From contig JBEEOW010000011.1 of the NCBI GenBank assembly GCA_041191405.1, forward strand, positions 46,369-110,368: a stretch of 64,000 nt of DNA, given 5' to 3'. The position numbers and the translations under genes were made by a program. The stretch's first letter is position 1; each line of letters opens with the position of its first letter. Below the pieces are notes generated by a model, which saw only the letters and a list, made by a program, of their open reading frames with translations, ran no database searches and had not been told where the DNA came from. Below, piece by piece: positions 51,779-60,911 of this stretch. The stretch comes from JBEEOW01 sp041191405. GTDB taxonomy: Bacteria; Bacteroidota; Bacteroidia; Cytophagales; UBA9547.

Positions 51779-52960
51779 ATGTTCGGAAAGTGTAAACAGT
51801 ATCTTAATATTTTATCAATTTTTGTATTTGCAATATTGATAAATGCTTGTGTTTCTGCACAAAACGCAAAATATCCAATTCCTGCTGCTGAAAATTTTAA
51901 TGTTTATTTAGGCAAACTTAAAAATAAAAAAGTGGGTTTGGTTGTAAATCAAACTTCAATGGTTGGTAATAAACACTTGGTTGATACTTTAATTACATCA
52001 GGAATAAGTGTGAATAAAATTTTTGCTCCCGAACATGGTTTTAGAGGTACAGCTGATGCTGGTGAACATGTGAAAAATGGTATTGATGAAAAATCAAAAG
52101 TGAGCATAGTTTCATTGTATGGTAAAAATTATAAACCATTTCCTGAGCAATTAAAAGGCTTAGATATTGTTGTTTTTGATATTCAAGATGTTGGTGCTCG
52201 CTTTTATACTTTTATCAGTACTTTACATTATGTAATGGAAGCTTGTGCTGAAAATAATATTCCTGTAATTGTACTCGACAGACCAAATCCTAATGGTCAA
52301 TATTTTGATGGACCAGTTTTAGATACTGCTTTTAAATCATTTGTTGGAATGCATCCAATACCTATTGTTCATGGATTAACCATGGCCGAACTTGCAAATA
52401 TGATTAACGGTGAAGGTTGGTTAAAAAACAAGGTTAAATGTAATTTAGAAGTGGTTTTATGTGCCAATTACACCCATGAAAGCACATATTCGTTACCAAT
52501 TAAGCCTTCTCCAAATTTACCAAATGATTTAGCGATAACATTATATCCTTCTTTGTGTTTATTTGAAGGTGTAAGGCAAGCATCTGTTGGTAGAGGCACT
52601 ACAACTCCATTTCAAATTTATGGTGGCGTAAACCCCGCATTTGGCAAATATACATTTGTGCCAAAAGCCATTGAAGGCATGGATAAAAAACCCAAATTTA
52701 AAGATTCAACCTGTTACGGACATAATTTGATTGAAGAAAATGCCATAAAAAAGGAATTTACCTTAAAATATGTATTGGATATGTACAAAAACAGTCCAGA
52801 TACTGCTAAATTTTTCAATCCATTTTTTGACAAATTAGCTGGAAATAATACACTTAGAAAAGCAATCAAAGCTGGAAAATCTGAATCCGAAATTAGAAAA
52901 ATGTGGAAAGATGATTTGAAAAAATATGCAGTTTTAAGGAAGAAATATATATTGTATTGA
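51779..52960 (+). CDS. namZ: DUF1343 protein, NamZ-type exo-beta-N-acetylmuramidase, lipoprotein
   Basis: About 393 residues from ATG 51779; the frame from 51725 overlaps the divergent permease gene and hides the signal. The signal peptide has a lipobox (ILINAC). Family motifs: GLVVNQTSMV, FAPEHGFRGTADAGE, DIQDVGARFYTFISTL, DRPNPNG and SVGRGTTTPFQIYGG. DUF1343 members include NamZ, which releases MurNAc from the non-reducing end of peptidoglycan fragments, so a role in cell-wall recycling is likely. Symbol by family only. Confidence 0.88.
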   Translation: MFGKCKQYLNILSIFVFAILINACVSAQNAKYPIPAAENFNVYLGKLKNKKVGLVVNQTSMVGNKHLVDTLITSGISVNKIFAPEHGFRGTADAGEHVKNGIDEKSKVSIVSLYGKNYKPFPEQLKGLDIVVFDIQDVGARFYTFISTLHYVMEACAENNIPVIVLDRPNPNGQYFDGPVLDTAFKSFVGMHPIPIVHGLTMAELANMINGEGWLKNKVKCNLEVVLCANYTHESTYSLPIKPSPNLPNDLAITLYPSLCLFEGVRQASVGRGTTTPFQIYGGVNPAFGKYTFVPKAIEGMDKKPKFKDSTCYGHNLIEENAIKKEFTLKYVLDMYKNSPDTAKFFNPFFDKLAGNNTLRKAIKAGKSESEIRKMWKDDLKKYAVLRKKYILY

Positions 52961-52969
52961 GTTGTCAAA

Positions 52970-53068
52970 AATCAGTATTCAGTAATCAGTTTTTAGTCTA
53001 ATATTATTTTTTTATGTTAAACTAGAAATACGAAAACAGAAAACTGACAACTGAAAACCGAAAACTAT
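52970..53068. repeat. CTGAAAAC-type repeat cluster upstream of fmt
   Basis: Units AATCAGTATTCAGTAATCAG (52970-52989) face GAAAACAGAAAACTGACAAC and its continuation CTGAAAACCGAAAAC (about 53033-53066). The 3' run ends seven bases before the fmt ATG, so it forms most of the fmt leader. Confidence 0.65.
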
Positions 53069-53074
53069 AAAAAA

Positions 53075-54004
53075 ATGTCTAATAAAAAATTAAGAATCAT
53101 ATTTATGGGTACGCCTGAGTTTGCAGTTTCAAGTTTGCAAGCTTTGGTTGAAAATGGAGAGAATGTAGTTGCAGTAGTTACCATGCCCGACAAACCTGCT
53201 GGTAGAGGTTTGCAATTAACTTCTTCTCCAGTAAAGAATTATGCAGTTTCTCAGCAAATTCCTGTACTTCAACCCGAAAAATTAAAAGATGAAGCTTTTG
53301 TTGAAGAACTACGGTCTTTTAATGCTGATTTACAAGTAGTTGTTGCATTCAGAATGTTACCTGAAATAGTTTGGAATATGCCTCCACTGGGTACATTTAA
53401 TTTACATGCATCGCTTTTACCTCAATACCGTGGAGCAGCTCCAATTAACTGGGCAATTATCAATGGTGAAAAAGAAACAGGTTGTACTACTTTCTTTTTA
53501 CAGCATGAAATTGATACTGGAGACATAATAGACAACTTTACAGAAGCAATTTTACCAGAAGACAATCTTGGTAGTTTGTATGAAAAATTAATGCTTAGAG
53601 GTGCTAAATTAGTGGTTGATACTGTTGGTAAAATTACAAATAATCAGGTAGTTACTCGTCCTCAGGAGATGAATCAAACCTTAAAATCTGCACCAAAAAT
53701 ATTTAAAGAACATTGTAAAATAGATTGGACAAACACCGCTGAAAGCATTCATAACTTGGTAAGAGGATTAAGTCCATTTCCTGTTGCATTTACAACTTTA
53801 CAAGATAAAAACTGTAAAATTTATGCCACAAAATTAATTGACAAAAAATCTGATGCCACAAAAATTGGTTCATTTGAAACCGATGGAAAAACCTATTTAA
53901 GATTCCATGCCTCTGATTTTCAATTAGAAATCACAGAACTTCAACTCGAAGGCAAAAAACGAATGGATACAGTTTCGTTTTTGAGAGGAGCAAAATTGAG
54001 TTAG
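53075..54004 (+). CDS. fmt: Methionyl-tRNA formyltransferase
   Basis: 309 residues, full length. It has the formyltransferase domain with FMGTPEFAVSSL, VTMPDKPAGRG and the catalytic FNLHASLLPQYRGAAPINWA, then GETTFFLQ-like CTTFFLQHEIDTGDI, and a C-terminal domain. It adds formyl to Met-tRNA-fMet for initiation. The def gene is not adjacent. Its 5' leader consists largely of short repeat units. Confidence 0.97.
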   Translation: MSNKKLRIIFMGTPEFAVSSLQALVENGENVVAVVTMPDKPAGRGLQLTSSPVKNYAVSQQIPVLQPEKLKDEAFVEELRSFNADLQVVVAFRMLPEIVWNMPPLGTFNLHASLLPQYRGAAPINWAIINGEKETGCTTFFLQHEIDTGDIIDNFTEAILPEDNLGSLYEKLMLRGAKLVVDTVGKITNNQVVTRPQEMNQTLKSAPKIFKEHCKIDWTNTAESIHNLVRGLSPFPVAFTTLQDKNCKIYATKLIDKKSDATKIGSFETDGKTYLRFHASDFQLEITELQLEGKKRMDTVSFLRGAKLS

Positions 54005-54099
54005 ATCAAATTCAAATAATAATAATTTAATTATAATGAGTTCGATAAACTACTTTATTTTGCAACCTTAATAAATAAACTAACCTCAATTTAATACCA

Positions 54100-54945
54100 A
54101 TGAAATCATTTATTACTTCAGTGCTTTTAGTTGCGTCAACAACTTTATTTGCACAAAATGTTAAAATCCCAGCTTTGAGCCCAAATCAAAGTATTGAACA
54201 AGAATTTTCTTTATCTAAAATTAACTTAAACTACTCTCGTCCAAGTGCTAGAGGTAGAAAAGTTTTTGGAGATGTAGTTCCTTTTGGTAAAATATGGAGA
54301 ACAGGCGCTAACAAAGCAACAACTATCAAATTTGGCGAAGATGTAACTATTAACGGTCAGACAATTAAAGCTGGCGAATATAGTTTATCTACAATTCCAG
54401 AAGAAAATGAGTGGACAATTATCATTAACTCAAATACTAACCTTTGGGGAGCCTCTGGATACAAACAAGAAGAAGATGTGTTGAGATTTAAAACTAAAGT
54501 TAACAAACTTACTTCTCCAATTGAAACATTTACTATTGATTTTGAAGACATTACAACAACTTCAACAAATATTGTTTTAAAATGGGAAAATGTTTCGGTT
54601 TCATTTAAAGTACAAACAGCAGTTAACCAAGATTCAATCATTATGGCTTCAATTGAAGAAGCAATGAAAACTGACAAAAAACCATATTTCCAAGCGGCAA
54701 GTTATTATTTCCAAACAAAAAGAGATATGAAACAAGCTTTAACTTGGGTTTCAGAAGCTTGTAAAGCTGATACAAACGCTTTTTATATGGAGCATTTAAG
54801 AGCTAAAATTTATGTTGAATTGAAAGATTTGAAAGCTGCTTTAGCAAGTGCTGAAAAATCTAAAACTTTGGCTATTAGAGCAAATAATGCTGATTATATT
54901 AAAAATAATGACAATTTAATTGCTGATATTAAGAAGAAAAAGTAA
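54100..54945 (+). CDS. DUF2911 secreted protein
   Basis: 281 residues. The signal peptide is MKSFITSVLLVASTTLFA, followed by the DUF2911 domain: YSRPSARGRKVFG, PFGKIWRTGANKAT, and EYSLSTIPEENEWTIIIN. A C-terminal helical portion (about residues 190-281) resembles TPR repeats. DUF2911 proteins are common in Bacteroidota periplasms and have no known activity. Confidence 0.9.
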   Translation: MKSFITSVLLVASTTLFAQNVKIPALSPNQSIEQEFSLSKINLNYSRPSARGRKVFGDVVPFGKIWRTGANKATTIKFGEDVTINGQTIKAGEYSLSTIPEENEWTIIINSNTNLWGASGYKQEEDVLRFKTKVNKLTSPIETFTIDFEDITTTSTNIVLKWENVSVSFKVQTAVNQDSIIMASIEEAMKTDKKPYFQAASYYFQTKRDMKQALTWVSEACKADTNAFYMEHLRAKIYVELKDLKAALASAEKSKTLAIRANNADYIKNNDNLIADIKKKK

Positions 54946-54949
54946 GTTT

Positions 54950-54992
54950 TTTATAGACTTAAGACAGAAGACAAAAGACATAAGACTTAAGA
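54950..54992. repeat. GACTTAAGA repeats after the DUF2911 gene
   Basis: Units AGACTTAAGACAGAAGAC and ACATAAGACTTAAGAAAG lie immediately after the stop. They are facing the reverse-oriented units at 55150-55200. Confidence 0.6.
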
Positions 54993-55005
54993 AAGTGTAG
55001 CGTAT

Positions 55006-55044
55006 AAAAGTCCACCTAAAATTATTATTTAGGTGGACTTTTTT
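55006..55044. terminator. Terminator of the DUF2911 gene
   Basis: Perfect arms AAAAGTCCACCTAAA and TTTAGGTGGACTTTT with a nine-base loop and a T-run. Confidence 0.9.
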
Positions 55045-55061
55045 GATTTATTTATCTTACA

Positions 55062-55142
55062 TTGACAACGGTTCAAAGACCTTATCAACCGTAACTAATA
55101 TAATTTTTGATGCACTCTTGTCAAGTCTTTGATCATTGACAA
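55062..55142. repeat. Imperfect inverted repeat around TTCAAAGAC
   Basis: TTGACAACGGTTCAAAGACC (55062-55081) faces GTCAAGTCTTTGATCATTGAC (55120-55140). No gene is present. Together with the neighbouring GACTTAAGA units and the terminator it fills the 255 bases between the convergent DUF2911 and SDR genes. Confidence 0.5.
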
Positions 55143-55149
55143 ACTAAAT

Positions 55150-55200
55150 AGTCTAAAATAAAAAGTCTTTAATCTTTCATCTTAAGTCTTAAGTCTAAAC
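55150..55200. repeat. GACTTAAGA repeats, reverse orientation, after the SDR gene
   Basis: Units TAAAAAGTCTTTAATC and ATCTTAAGTCTTAAGTC end at the stop codon of the SDR gene, mirroring the cluster at 54950-54992. Confidence 0.6.
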
Positions 55201-55908
55201 CTACAAATCCCCTAACTGCGGTCTAATCAACAATTCCTCAATTACCGAATTAGCTGACAGGTTATATGCTCCCCAAATAGCATCAGCTACATCTTCAGGT
55301 TTCATAAATCGTTCAGCGGGTAACTCCACTCCTTCCCAACTTGCAGTTAAAGTAGCACCTGGCAAAATCGAAGTTACTTTTATATTGTGCTCTTTCATTT
55401 CTTCACGCAACACCTTGCTGAAACCCATCAAAGCATGTTTTGAAATACAATAGGAACCTCCATTTATATAAGGCATAATACTCGCAGTTGAACACATATT
55501 AAAAATATAACCTGCCTTACGTTGAACCATTTCAGGTATTGCCAAACGAGTTAAATAATAAGCACTATACAAATTAGTGTTAATCATATTTTCAAGCACT
55601 CCATCCTCCTCAGAATTGATTTGTCCGGGTTGAAATACACCAGTATTATTCACCAAAACATCTATTTGTGATATTTTTGATTTTACAAAATCAAAAAAAA
55701 TCACAACTTCTTCTTTTTTAGATAAATCAGCTGTAGTAAAATATAAATTTCCTTTTGTTTCAAGGGGCGAAATTTCATTTTTTAAGACCTCTAAATATTT
55801 ACTATCTCTTGCACAAGTAACAACATCAAAACCATTACTCAAAAACTTGATAATGATAGCTTTACCTATTCCCTTACTACCTCCAGTTACTACAATTGAA
55901 TTATTCAT
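55201..55908 (-). CDS. Short-chain dehydrogenase/reductase
   Basis: 235 residues from the ATG at 55908 (MNNSIVVTGGSKGIGKA); the earlier ATG at 55938 adds ten unconserved residues. It has the cofactor loop TGGSKGIG, the NNTGVF strand, and the catalytic Ser-Tyr-Lys with YCISKHAL. Substrate not determined. The 3' end abuts reverse GACTTAAGA repeats. Confidence 0.92.
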   Translation of the reverse strand: MNNSIVVTGGSKGIGKAIIIKFLSNGFDVVTCARDSKYLEVLKNEISPLETKGNLYFTTADLSKKEEVVIFFDFVKSKISQIDVLVNNTGVFQPGQINSEEDGVLENMINTNLYSAYYLTRLAIPEMVQRKAGYIFNMCSTASIMPYINGGSYCISKHALMGFSKVLREEMKEHNIKVTSILPGATLTASWEGVELPAERFMKPEDVADAIWGAYNLSANSVIEELLIRPQLGDL

Positions 55909-55935
55909 TTTCTTAAAATTTTCAAAATTATTATA

Positions 55936-55943
55936 CAAATATA
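55936..55943 (-). promoter_or_regulatory. Candidate -7 box (TATATTTG) of the SDR gene
   Basis: Fits TAnnTTTG on the minus strand, 27 bases before the ATG at 55908. No -33 box is evident. Confidence 0.35.
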
Positions 55944-56001
55944 AGCTTAGAGCGTGATAAAAACGTTTTCGATTTGTAATTTAGCAACAAATTAGAAATT
56001 T

Positions 56002-56736
56002 GTGATTACACGTGTAGGTAAATTTGTGTTCTTTTTTGCTGGATTGTTCAGAAATAGAGAACGTTTTTCGGTATATGTAAACCTCGTTTTTGAGGAATGT
56101 ATACTTATAGGAATCGATTCCATTTTCATAGTTGCTATCGTTTCAACCTTTATTGGTGGTGTAACTGCCATTCAAACAGCACATAGTTTGGTTTCTCCGT
56201 TGGTTCCGTTATATATGATTGGCTTAATTACCCGTGATATGACTGTACTGGAACTTGCACCAACATTTACTGGTGTTATTTTAGCTGGTAAAATAGGCTC
56301 AAGTATAGCAGGTAATTTAGGAACTATGCGAATTACAGAACAAATTGATGCTCTTGAAGTTATGGGTATCAATGCTTCATCATATTTAGTTTTACCAAAA
56401 ATAATTGCAGGAATGTTGATGTTCCCATTATTAACCATTTTATCAGGAGTTTTATGTTTATATGGAGGTTATTTAGCAGGCACACTAACTGAAATAATTA
56501 CTGCTGAAGAATATGTTAGAGGAATCAGATTTCAATTTGATGGTTATAATGTAATGTTTGCAGTGATAAAAGCAGTAGTATTTGGATTTTTAATTACGTC
56601 TGTTTCAGCATATCAAGGTTTTTTTACAAGAGGTGGTTCGCTTGAAGTAGGAAAAGCGAGTACAGATGCAGTAAAAAACTCTTGTATAGCAGTATTGATT
56701 GGAGATTTTGTGGTTGCTCAATTGTTAATGGCTTAA
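56002..56736 (+). CDS. mlaE: MlaE-family ABC transporter permease
   Basis: 244 residues with five to six membrane helices and the MlaE/YrbE family signatures: GGVTAIQTAHSLV, ELAPTFTGVILAGKIGSSIAGNLGTMRITEQIDALEVMGI. It starts at a GTG at 56002; no ATG fits better upstream. With the ATPase 11 bases downstream it forms the MlaFE core that moves phospholipids between the membranes. A periplasmic MlaD (MCE) gene is not visible here. Confidence 0.92.
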   Translation: MITRVGKFVFFFAGLFRNRERFSVYVNLVFEECILIGIDSIFIVAIVSTFIGGVTAIQTAHSLVSPLVPLYMIGLITRDMTVLELAPTFTGVILAGKIGSSIAGNLGTMRITEQIDALEVMGINASSYLVLPKIIAGMLMFPLLTILSGVLCLYGGYLAGTLTEIITAEEYVRGIRFQFDGYNVMFAVIKAVVFGFLITSVSAYQGFFTRGGSLEVGKASTDAVKNSCIAVLIGDFVVAQLLMA

Positions 56737-56746
56737 ATTTAAAGAT

Positions 56747-57496
56747 ATGATAGAAGTTAAAAATATCAACAAAAGCTTTAAAGAAAAGCATGTATTACAA
56801 GATGTTAATGCAATTTTAGAAAAGGGCAAATCAAACTTAATTATTGGGGCAAGTGGAACAGGAAAAAGTGTTTTACTCAAAACAATTATTGGTTTAAACA
56901 AACCTGATACAGGAGCTATTTTATATAATGGTAAAGATTTTATTAACGGTACCGAAGACGAAATAAAATCTATAAGACGAGAAATGGGTGTACTATTTCA
57001 AGGTTCTGCCCTATTCGATTCTAAAAATGTGGAACAAAATGTAATGTTCCCACTTGATGCTTTAACCCACATGGGTAAAGAAGAAAAACTTGACCGTGTA
57101 AATTTTTGTTTACAAAGAGTTGGTTTAGAGAATGTTAACAAACTTTTCCCTTCTGAAATATCGGGTGGTATGCAAAAACGAGTTGGAATTGCAAGAGCCA
57201 TAGTAATGAATCCACAGTTTTTGTTTTGTGATGAACCTAACTCTGGTTTAGACCCACTAACTAGTATTCGTATTGATAATTTAATTGCTGAAATTACACA
57301 AGAATATAAAACTACAACAGTTGTTGTAACCCATGATATGAACTCTGTGATGGAAATTGGAGATAAAGTAATTTTCATGTACAAGGGTAAAAAACTTTGG
57401 GAAGGTGATAATAAAACTATATTAAATTCAGGCGTTGAAGAGTTAGATAACTTTGTGTTTGCTAATAAGTTATTAAGAAAATTAAAGTCGATTTAA
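56747..57496 (+). CDS. mlaF: MlaF-type ABC transporter ATPase
   Basis: 249 residues with Walker A GASGTGKS (about 34-41), signature motif ISGGMQKRVGIARA, Walker B FLFCDEPNSGLDP and the H-loop VVTHDM. The DEPNSGLDP form is typical of the MlaF/Ttg2A group. It powers the phospholipid transporter with MlaE. It starts ten bases after mlaE. Confidence 0.94.
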   Translation: MIEVKNINKSFKEKHVLQDVNAILEKGKSNLIIGASGTGKSVLLKTIIGLNKPDTGAILYNGKDFINGTEDEIKSIRREMGVLFQGSALFDSKNVEQNVMFPLDALTHMGKEEKLDRVNFCLQRVGLENVNKLFPSEISGGMQKRVGIARAIVMNPQFLFCDEPNSGLDPLTSIRIDNLIAEITQEYKTTTVVVTHDMNSVMEIGDKVIFMYKGKKLWEGDNKTILNSGVEELDNFVFANKLLRKLKSI

Positions 57497-57507
57497 GATA
57501 TATAATC

Positions 57508-58053
57508 ATGAAGTTAGAGTACAAAATTGACGAAGATGATTTTTTAACATATTATCTTTTTAATGCATCAAAGTCTGATAGAATAAGAAAGAAAAGAATT
57601 AAAAATAAAATTTTCATACCAATAATTTATATTTCCATTGGAATTTTCTTTTATTTTCAATTAGGAGTAACTTCAACATTTTTATTAATAATTTTTGGAA
57701 TGCTATGGTTTTTCATATATCCATATTGGGAAAGAAGACACTATAAAAATCATTATCAAGGCTTTATCAAAGAAAATTTAAAAAATAGACTTGATAGTAT
57801 AGGTACAATTGAAATTACTAATGATTATTTTTTAGGAAAGGACAACGGTAGTGAAAGTAAAATATTCACAATTGAAATTGAAGAAATATTTGAAATTCCA
57901 ACATTAATTTTCGTTAAACTTAAAAGTGGACAATCATTTTTATTTCCCAAAAACAAAATTTCAGATATAGATGCCTTAAGTACTCGTCTAAAAGAACTTG
58001 CAACTTATTTAGGGATAAATTACATTATAGACGAAAATTGGAAATGGAAATGA
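57508..58053 (+). CDS. YcxB-like membrane protein
   Basis: 181 residues with two central membrane helices (about 34-51 and 53-70) followed by a soluble beta-rich domain that ends in a YcxB-type pattern (LIFVKLKSGQSFLFPKNKIS). The function is unknown. It starts 11 bases after mlaF, so it may be part of that transcript, though a role in lipid transport is not shown. Confidence 0.7.
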   Translation: MKLEYKIDEDDFLTYYLFNASKSDRIRKKRIKNKIFIPIIYISIGIFFYFQLGVTSTFLLIIFGMLWFFIYPYWERRHYKNHYQGFIKENLKNRLDSIGTIEITNDYFLGKDNGSESKIFTIEIEEIFEIPTLIFVKLKSGQSFLFPKNKISDIDALSTRLKELATYLGINYIIDENWKWK

Positions 58054-58107
58054 TTTGTTTTTAAATCAAAATTACCATTATGACAATTTTATTGCTAATA
58101 ACTTTTC

Positions 58108-58141
58108 AAATACTGATAACCGAAAACTGACCACTGATAAC
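58108..58141. repeat. GATAACCGAAAACTGACC-type repeat upstream of the pentapeptide gene
   Basis: The units ACTGATAACCGAAAACTGAC and CACTGATAAC lie directly in front of the ATG at 58150 and match those at 21608-21640. Confidence 0.6.
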
Positions 58142-58149
58142 TCCACAAT

Positions 58150-58716
58150 ATGAAACCCAAAATCAGCATCATTGATACAATTCAAAACTGTGATTACACC
58201 AAAAATCTACTTGAAAGTGATGATTTTGAGAATGTTGAGTTTATAAATTGCACCTTTAATTCTATTGCAAATATTAATTTTTCGGATTGTGTTTTTAAGA
58301 GTTGTAATTTAAGTAATGTTAAAATGCATAATACAAAATTTCAAAATGTGGCATTTTATGAATGCAAAATTATTGGTGCAAAATTCAATGAAAGTAAAGA
58401 TTTTGGGTTTTCAGTAGCATTTGTGAATTGTAACTTAGAATATGCCTCATTTGATAAAAAGAAACTCTATAAAAGCGGATTTAAAGATTGTAAATTACAT
58501 CACTCAAACTTTACCCAAGCCGATATAAGTAAATCAACATTTGTAAACTGCGATTTTTTGGGTTCAATTTTCAACACTACAAACTTAATCGGAGTTGATT
58601 TTTCTAGCTCCTCAAACTTTTCAATTGACCCAACCATTAATCAAGTTAAAAAAGCTAAATTTTCAGCAAATGATTTAGCCAGCTTATTACAAAAATTTGA
58701 AATTGTAGTGGTTTAG
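58150..58716 (+). CDS. Pentapeptide-repeat protein
   Basis: 188 residues built of A/C-x-F/L-x-x repeats (FINCTFNSI, FSDCVFKSCNLSNVKMHN, KFQNVAFYECKI, FVNCNLEYASF, FKDCKLHHSNF, and FVNCDFLGSIF), which fold into a right-handed quadrilateral beta-helix. Some such proteins mimic DNA and protect gyrase (Qnr/MfpA type); this one has no feature that proves it. The Cys at the centre of many repeats is common in the Bacteroidota variants. Confidence 0.9.
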   Translation: MKPKISIIDTIQNCDYTKNLLESDDFENVEFINCTFNSIANINFSDCVFKSCNLSNVKMHNTKFQNVAFYECKIIGAKFNESKDFGFSVAFVNCNLEYASFDKKKLYKSGFKDCKLHHSNFTQADISKSTFVNCDFLGSIFNTTNLIGVDFSSSSNFSIDPTINQVKKAKFSANDLASLLQKFEIVVV

Positions 58717-58787
58717 TACCTGATAATAAATATTTTAGATTATATTTCTCAAATAATCAACTTCATTTCCCAAAAATCAACAAAAAA

Positions 58788-59414
58788 TTATTTCTTCTTT
58801 TTAAAAGTATCAAAAAATAGTTTACTATTAAAATAGCAACCTGTTTTAATATAATATCCACTTAATTCAGTTGAATATTCAGGTCTAACAAATCTCCAAC
58901 CGCCTCCAAGCTTTAATCTAAACCATGGTAAAATATCATAACCAATATGCGTACCTATCTCTAAGGGAACAATTATATCTTTCCCTTTACTTATTTCAAT
59001 TTTAGATATTGCATCTATTTTTCTAAAATAATTATACCCAATTCCAGATTGTAAATAAGCTGTTAATCGAATTTTTTTATAAATTAAATAATCAAACTCT
59101 TCTCCCAAAGTGACAAAAAATAATTGATTTTTCTTAATTTCTGTTAAATTATCAATATTCTTACCTTTTTCTGTAGGAGTTAAACTAATGCCACCTTTAA
59201 ATCTAAGTTTTCCACCATATCCAATCCCAACGTACAAACCATAAATCAATGCACTTTGACCATTTATATGTGTTCTTCTATTGTCAATTCCATAAATAAA
59301 TTCTTTTTCTTCCTTAATAGCTTCAATAGGATTAATAACATCCTGACAGTTAGCACTATTACTTTTAAAAGTAAAAAAAATCAAAATAATTGAAATTCGC
59401 TTAACTATTTTCAT
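58788..59414 (-). CDS. Putative secreted outer-membrane protein
   Basis: 208 residues. A signal peptide (MKIVKRISIILIFFTFKSNSANC) precedes a beta-rich domain of porin-like strands (LIYGLYVGIGYGGKLRFKGG, LTAYLQSGIGYNYF, PWFRLKLGGGWRFV) and ends in a Lys-rich tail. No family name can be given. It lies downstream of the T9SS cargo genes on the same strand, but a gap of 72 bases separates them. Confidence 0.6.
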   Translation of the reverse strand: MKIVKRISIILIFFTFKSNSANCQDVINPIEAIKEEKEFIYGIDNRRTHINGQSALIYGLYVGIGYGGKLRFKGGISLTPTEKGKNIDNLTEIKKNQLFFVTLGEEFDYLIYKKIRLTAYLQSGIGYNYFRKIDAISKIEISKGKDIIVPLEIGTHIGYDILPWFRLKLGGGWRFVRPEYSTELSGYYIKTGCYFNSKLFFDTFKKKK

Positions 59415-59486
59415 AAACTCAAATTTTAATCAAAAATATATTTTCAATTTAATAAAAATTATTTTTATTGAAGCACATTTTAATCC

Positions 59487-60860
59487 TTATCTAACCTCTA
59501 TTTTTTCTACATGGACTTCTGAAGAAGTTGTTAATTTAACTTCATAAATACCCGGAACCAAATTATGAAGATTTGAAAAAATATCAATTATTTCATTTTT
59601 TGCCACCCTAATATCTCCTGATGAAACTATCTGCCCTAAAGAAGTATATACTGAAATATGAATTTCCTCTTCACCATGGTTTTCTAAAAACAATTGGTTT
59701 AAAGTTTTATCAACAGGGTTTGGATAAATTAAAAATGATTTGGAATGATAATCTGATACTGAAAATACATTTGAATATTCAAAATTACCATTAAAGTCAA
59801 CCTGTTTTATTCTAAAATAATTTACCCCTTCTATATTACTATAAAATGTTGTTGAATAAAACAATGGAATATCAGCATTTCCTCCTCCCTTAATTTTTGC
59901 CTTTTCAACAAAATTTTCTCCATCATTTGATTCTTCAATTATAAAATAATCATTATTGTTTTCTTGAATTGTAGTCCAACTAATTGATACAACTCCTTAC
60001 TTTTTATCTGCTTTTATTTTACCCCATACTACTGGTACTGTTCTTGCACAAGCTGAAGTTGATTTTGTAGCTGACCCAGGATTTGTCCATGTATTTCCAT
60101 TTCCAACTGTGCCGCAACCAGTTGTACAACCATCATTACACAATTTTACAGCTGAATTATTAGTGAAGCCTCCAGCAGAATTTGTCATTGTATTTGTAAC
60201 ATTAAAAACAGAATATGTACTTGCTGCTCCAGACCAAGTCACTCCATTCATTACTGTTACATCGAGCGTATTCACTTGAATAAAGCTTTCCTCAACACAC
60301 ATATTACTTGTAGTATTAAGTCGTAAAGTACCATTTACATATAATTGTCCTCTATTAATTAATACATTTGAAGCTGATAAGTTAAGCGTTTGGCTCGAAG
60401 CTATAGTCACTTTTCCTGAATTTTCAATTACAAGTCCAGCTGATACTCCACTCAATGTCATTCCTCCATTTAAAACTAAATTACCATATACTCTAATAGA
60501 TGCTTTATCAGGTATATTAGATACATTACCTGTAATAGTTAATGTACCTCCTGATTCAACAATAATATTGGCAGTATTCGAAAAACCATTTGACCAAGTA
60601 AGTGAAGCTAGAGTTAAGTTACCACATACCCTTAAAGTACCATTTGAAATTGTAATACCTGATGCGAATGTTCCAGTACTGCTGTAACAATATACACTCC
60701 CTCCGGAGTTAATATTCATACCATTTGTAGCTGAACCTGTACAACCTGTACATGAACCAGAAGTTGGAAGGGTAAGCCCTGAAATAGAACAAACAGCAAA
60801 AACATTGTTATTTGCAAAAAAAATAAAAATTAAAATGTAATAGAGTAACTTATTTCTCAT
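59487..60860 (-). pseudogene. T9SS cargo protein cut by an in-frame stop codon (TAA at 59997-59999)
   Basis: The frame from the ATG at 60860 runs in one phase to 59487, with a single stop at 59997. The intact paralog at 60912 has KKQ at the same place (ATKKQSSNNIKWTTLQE), and here the sequence reads DKK-stop-GVVSISWTTIQE, so a CAA to TAA change is the simplest explanation. The upstream part (287 residues) has a signal peptide and a beta-helix-like Gly/Thr/Asn-rich region. The downstream part carries the sorting domain with FLIYPNPVDKTL. Cut here, the product would be exported to the periplasm without its T9SS signal. Confidence 0.8.
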
Positions 60861-60911
60861 AGTGCATTATTATTAAATGCAAAAAAATAAAAAAATACTG
60901 AATATTATAAA

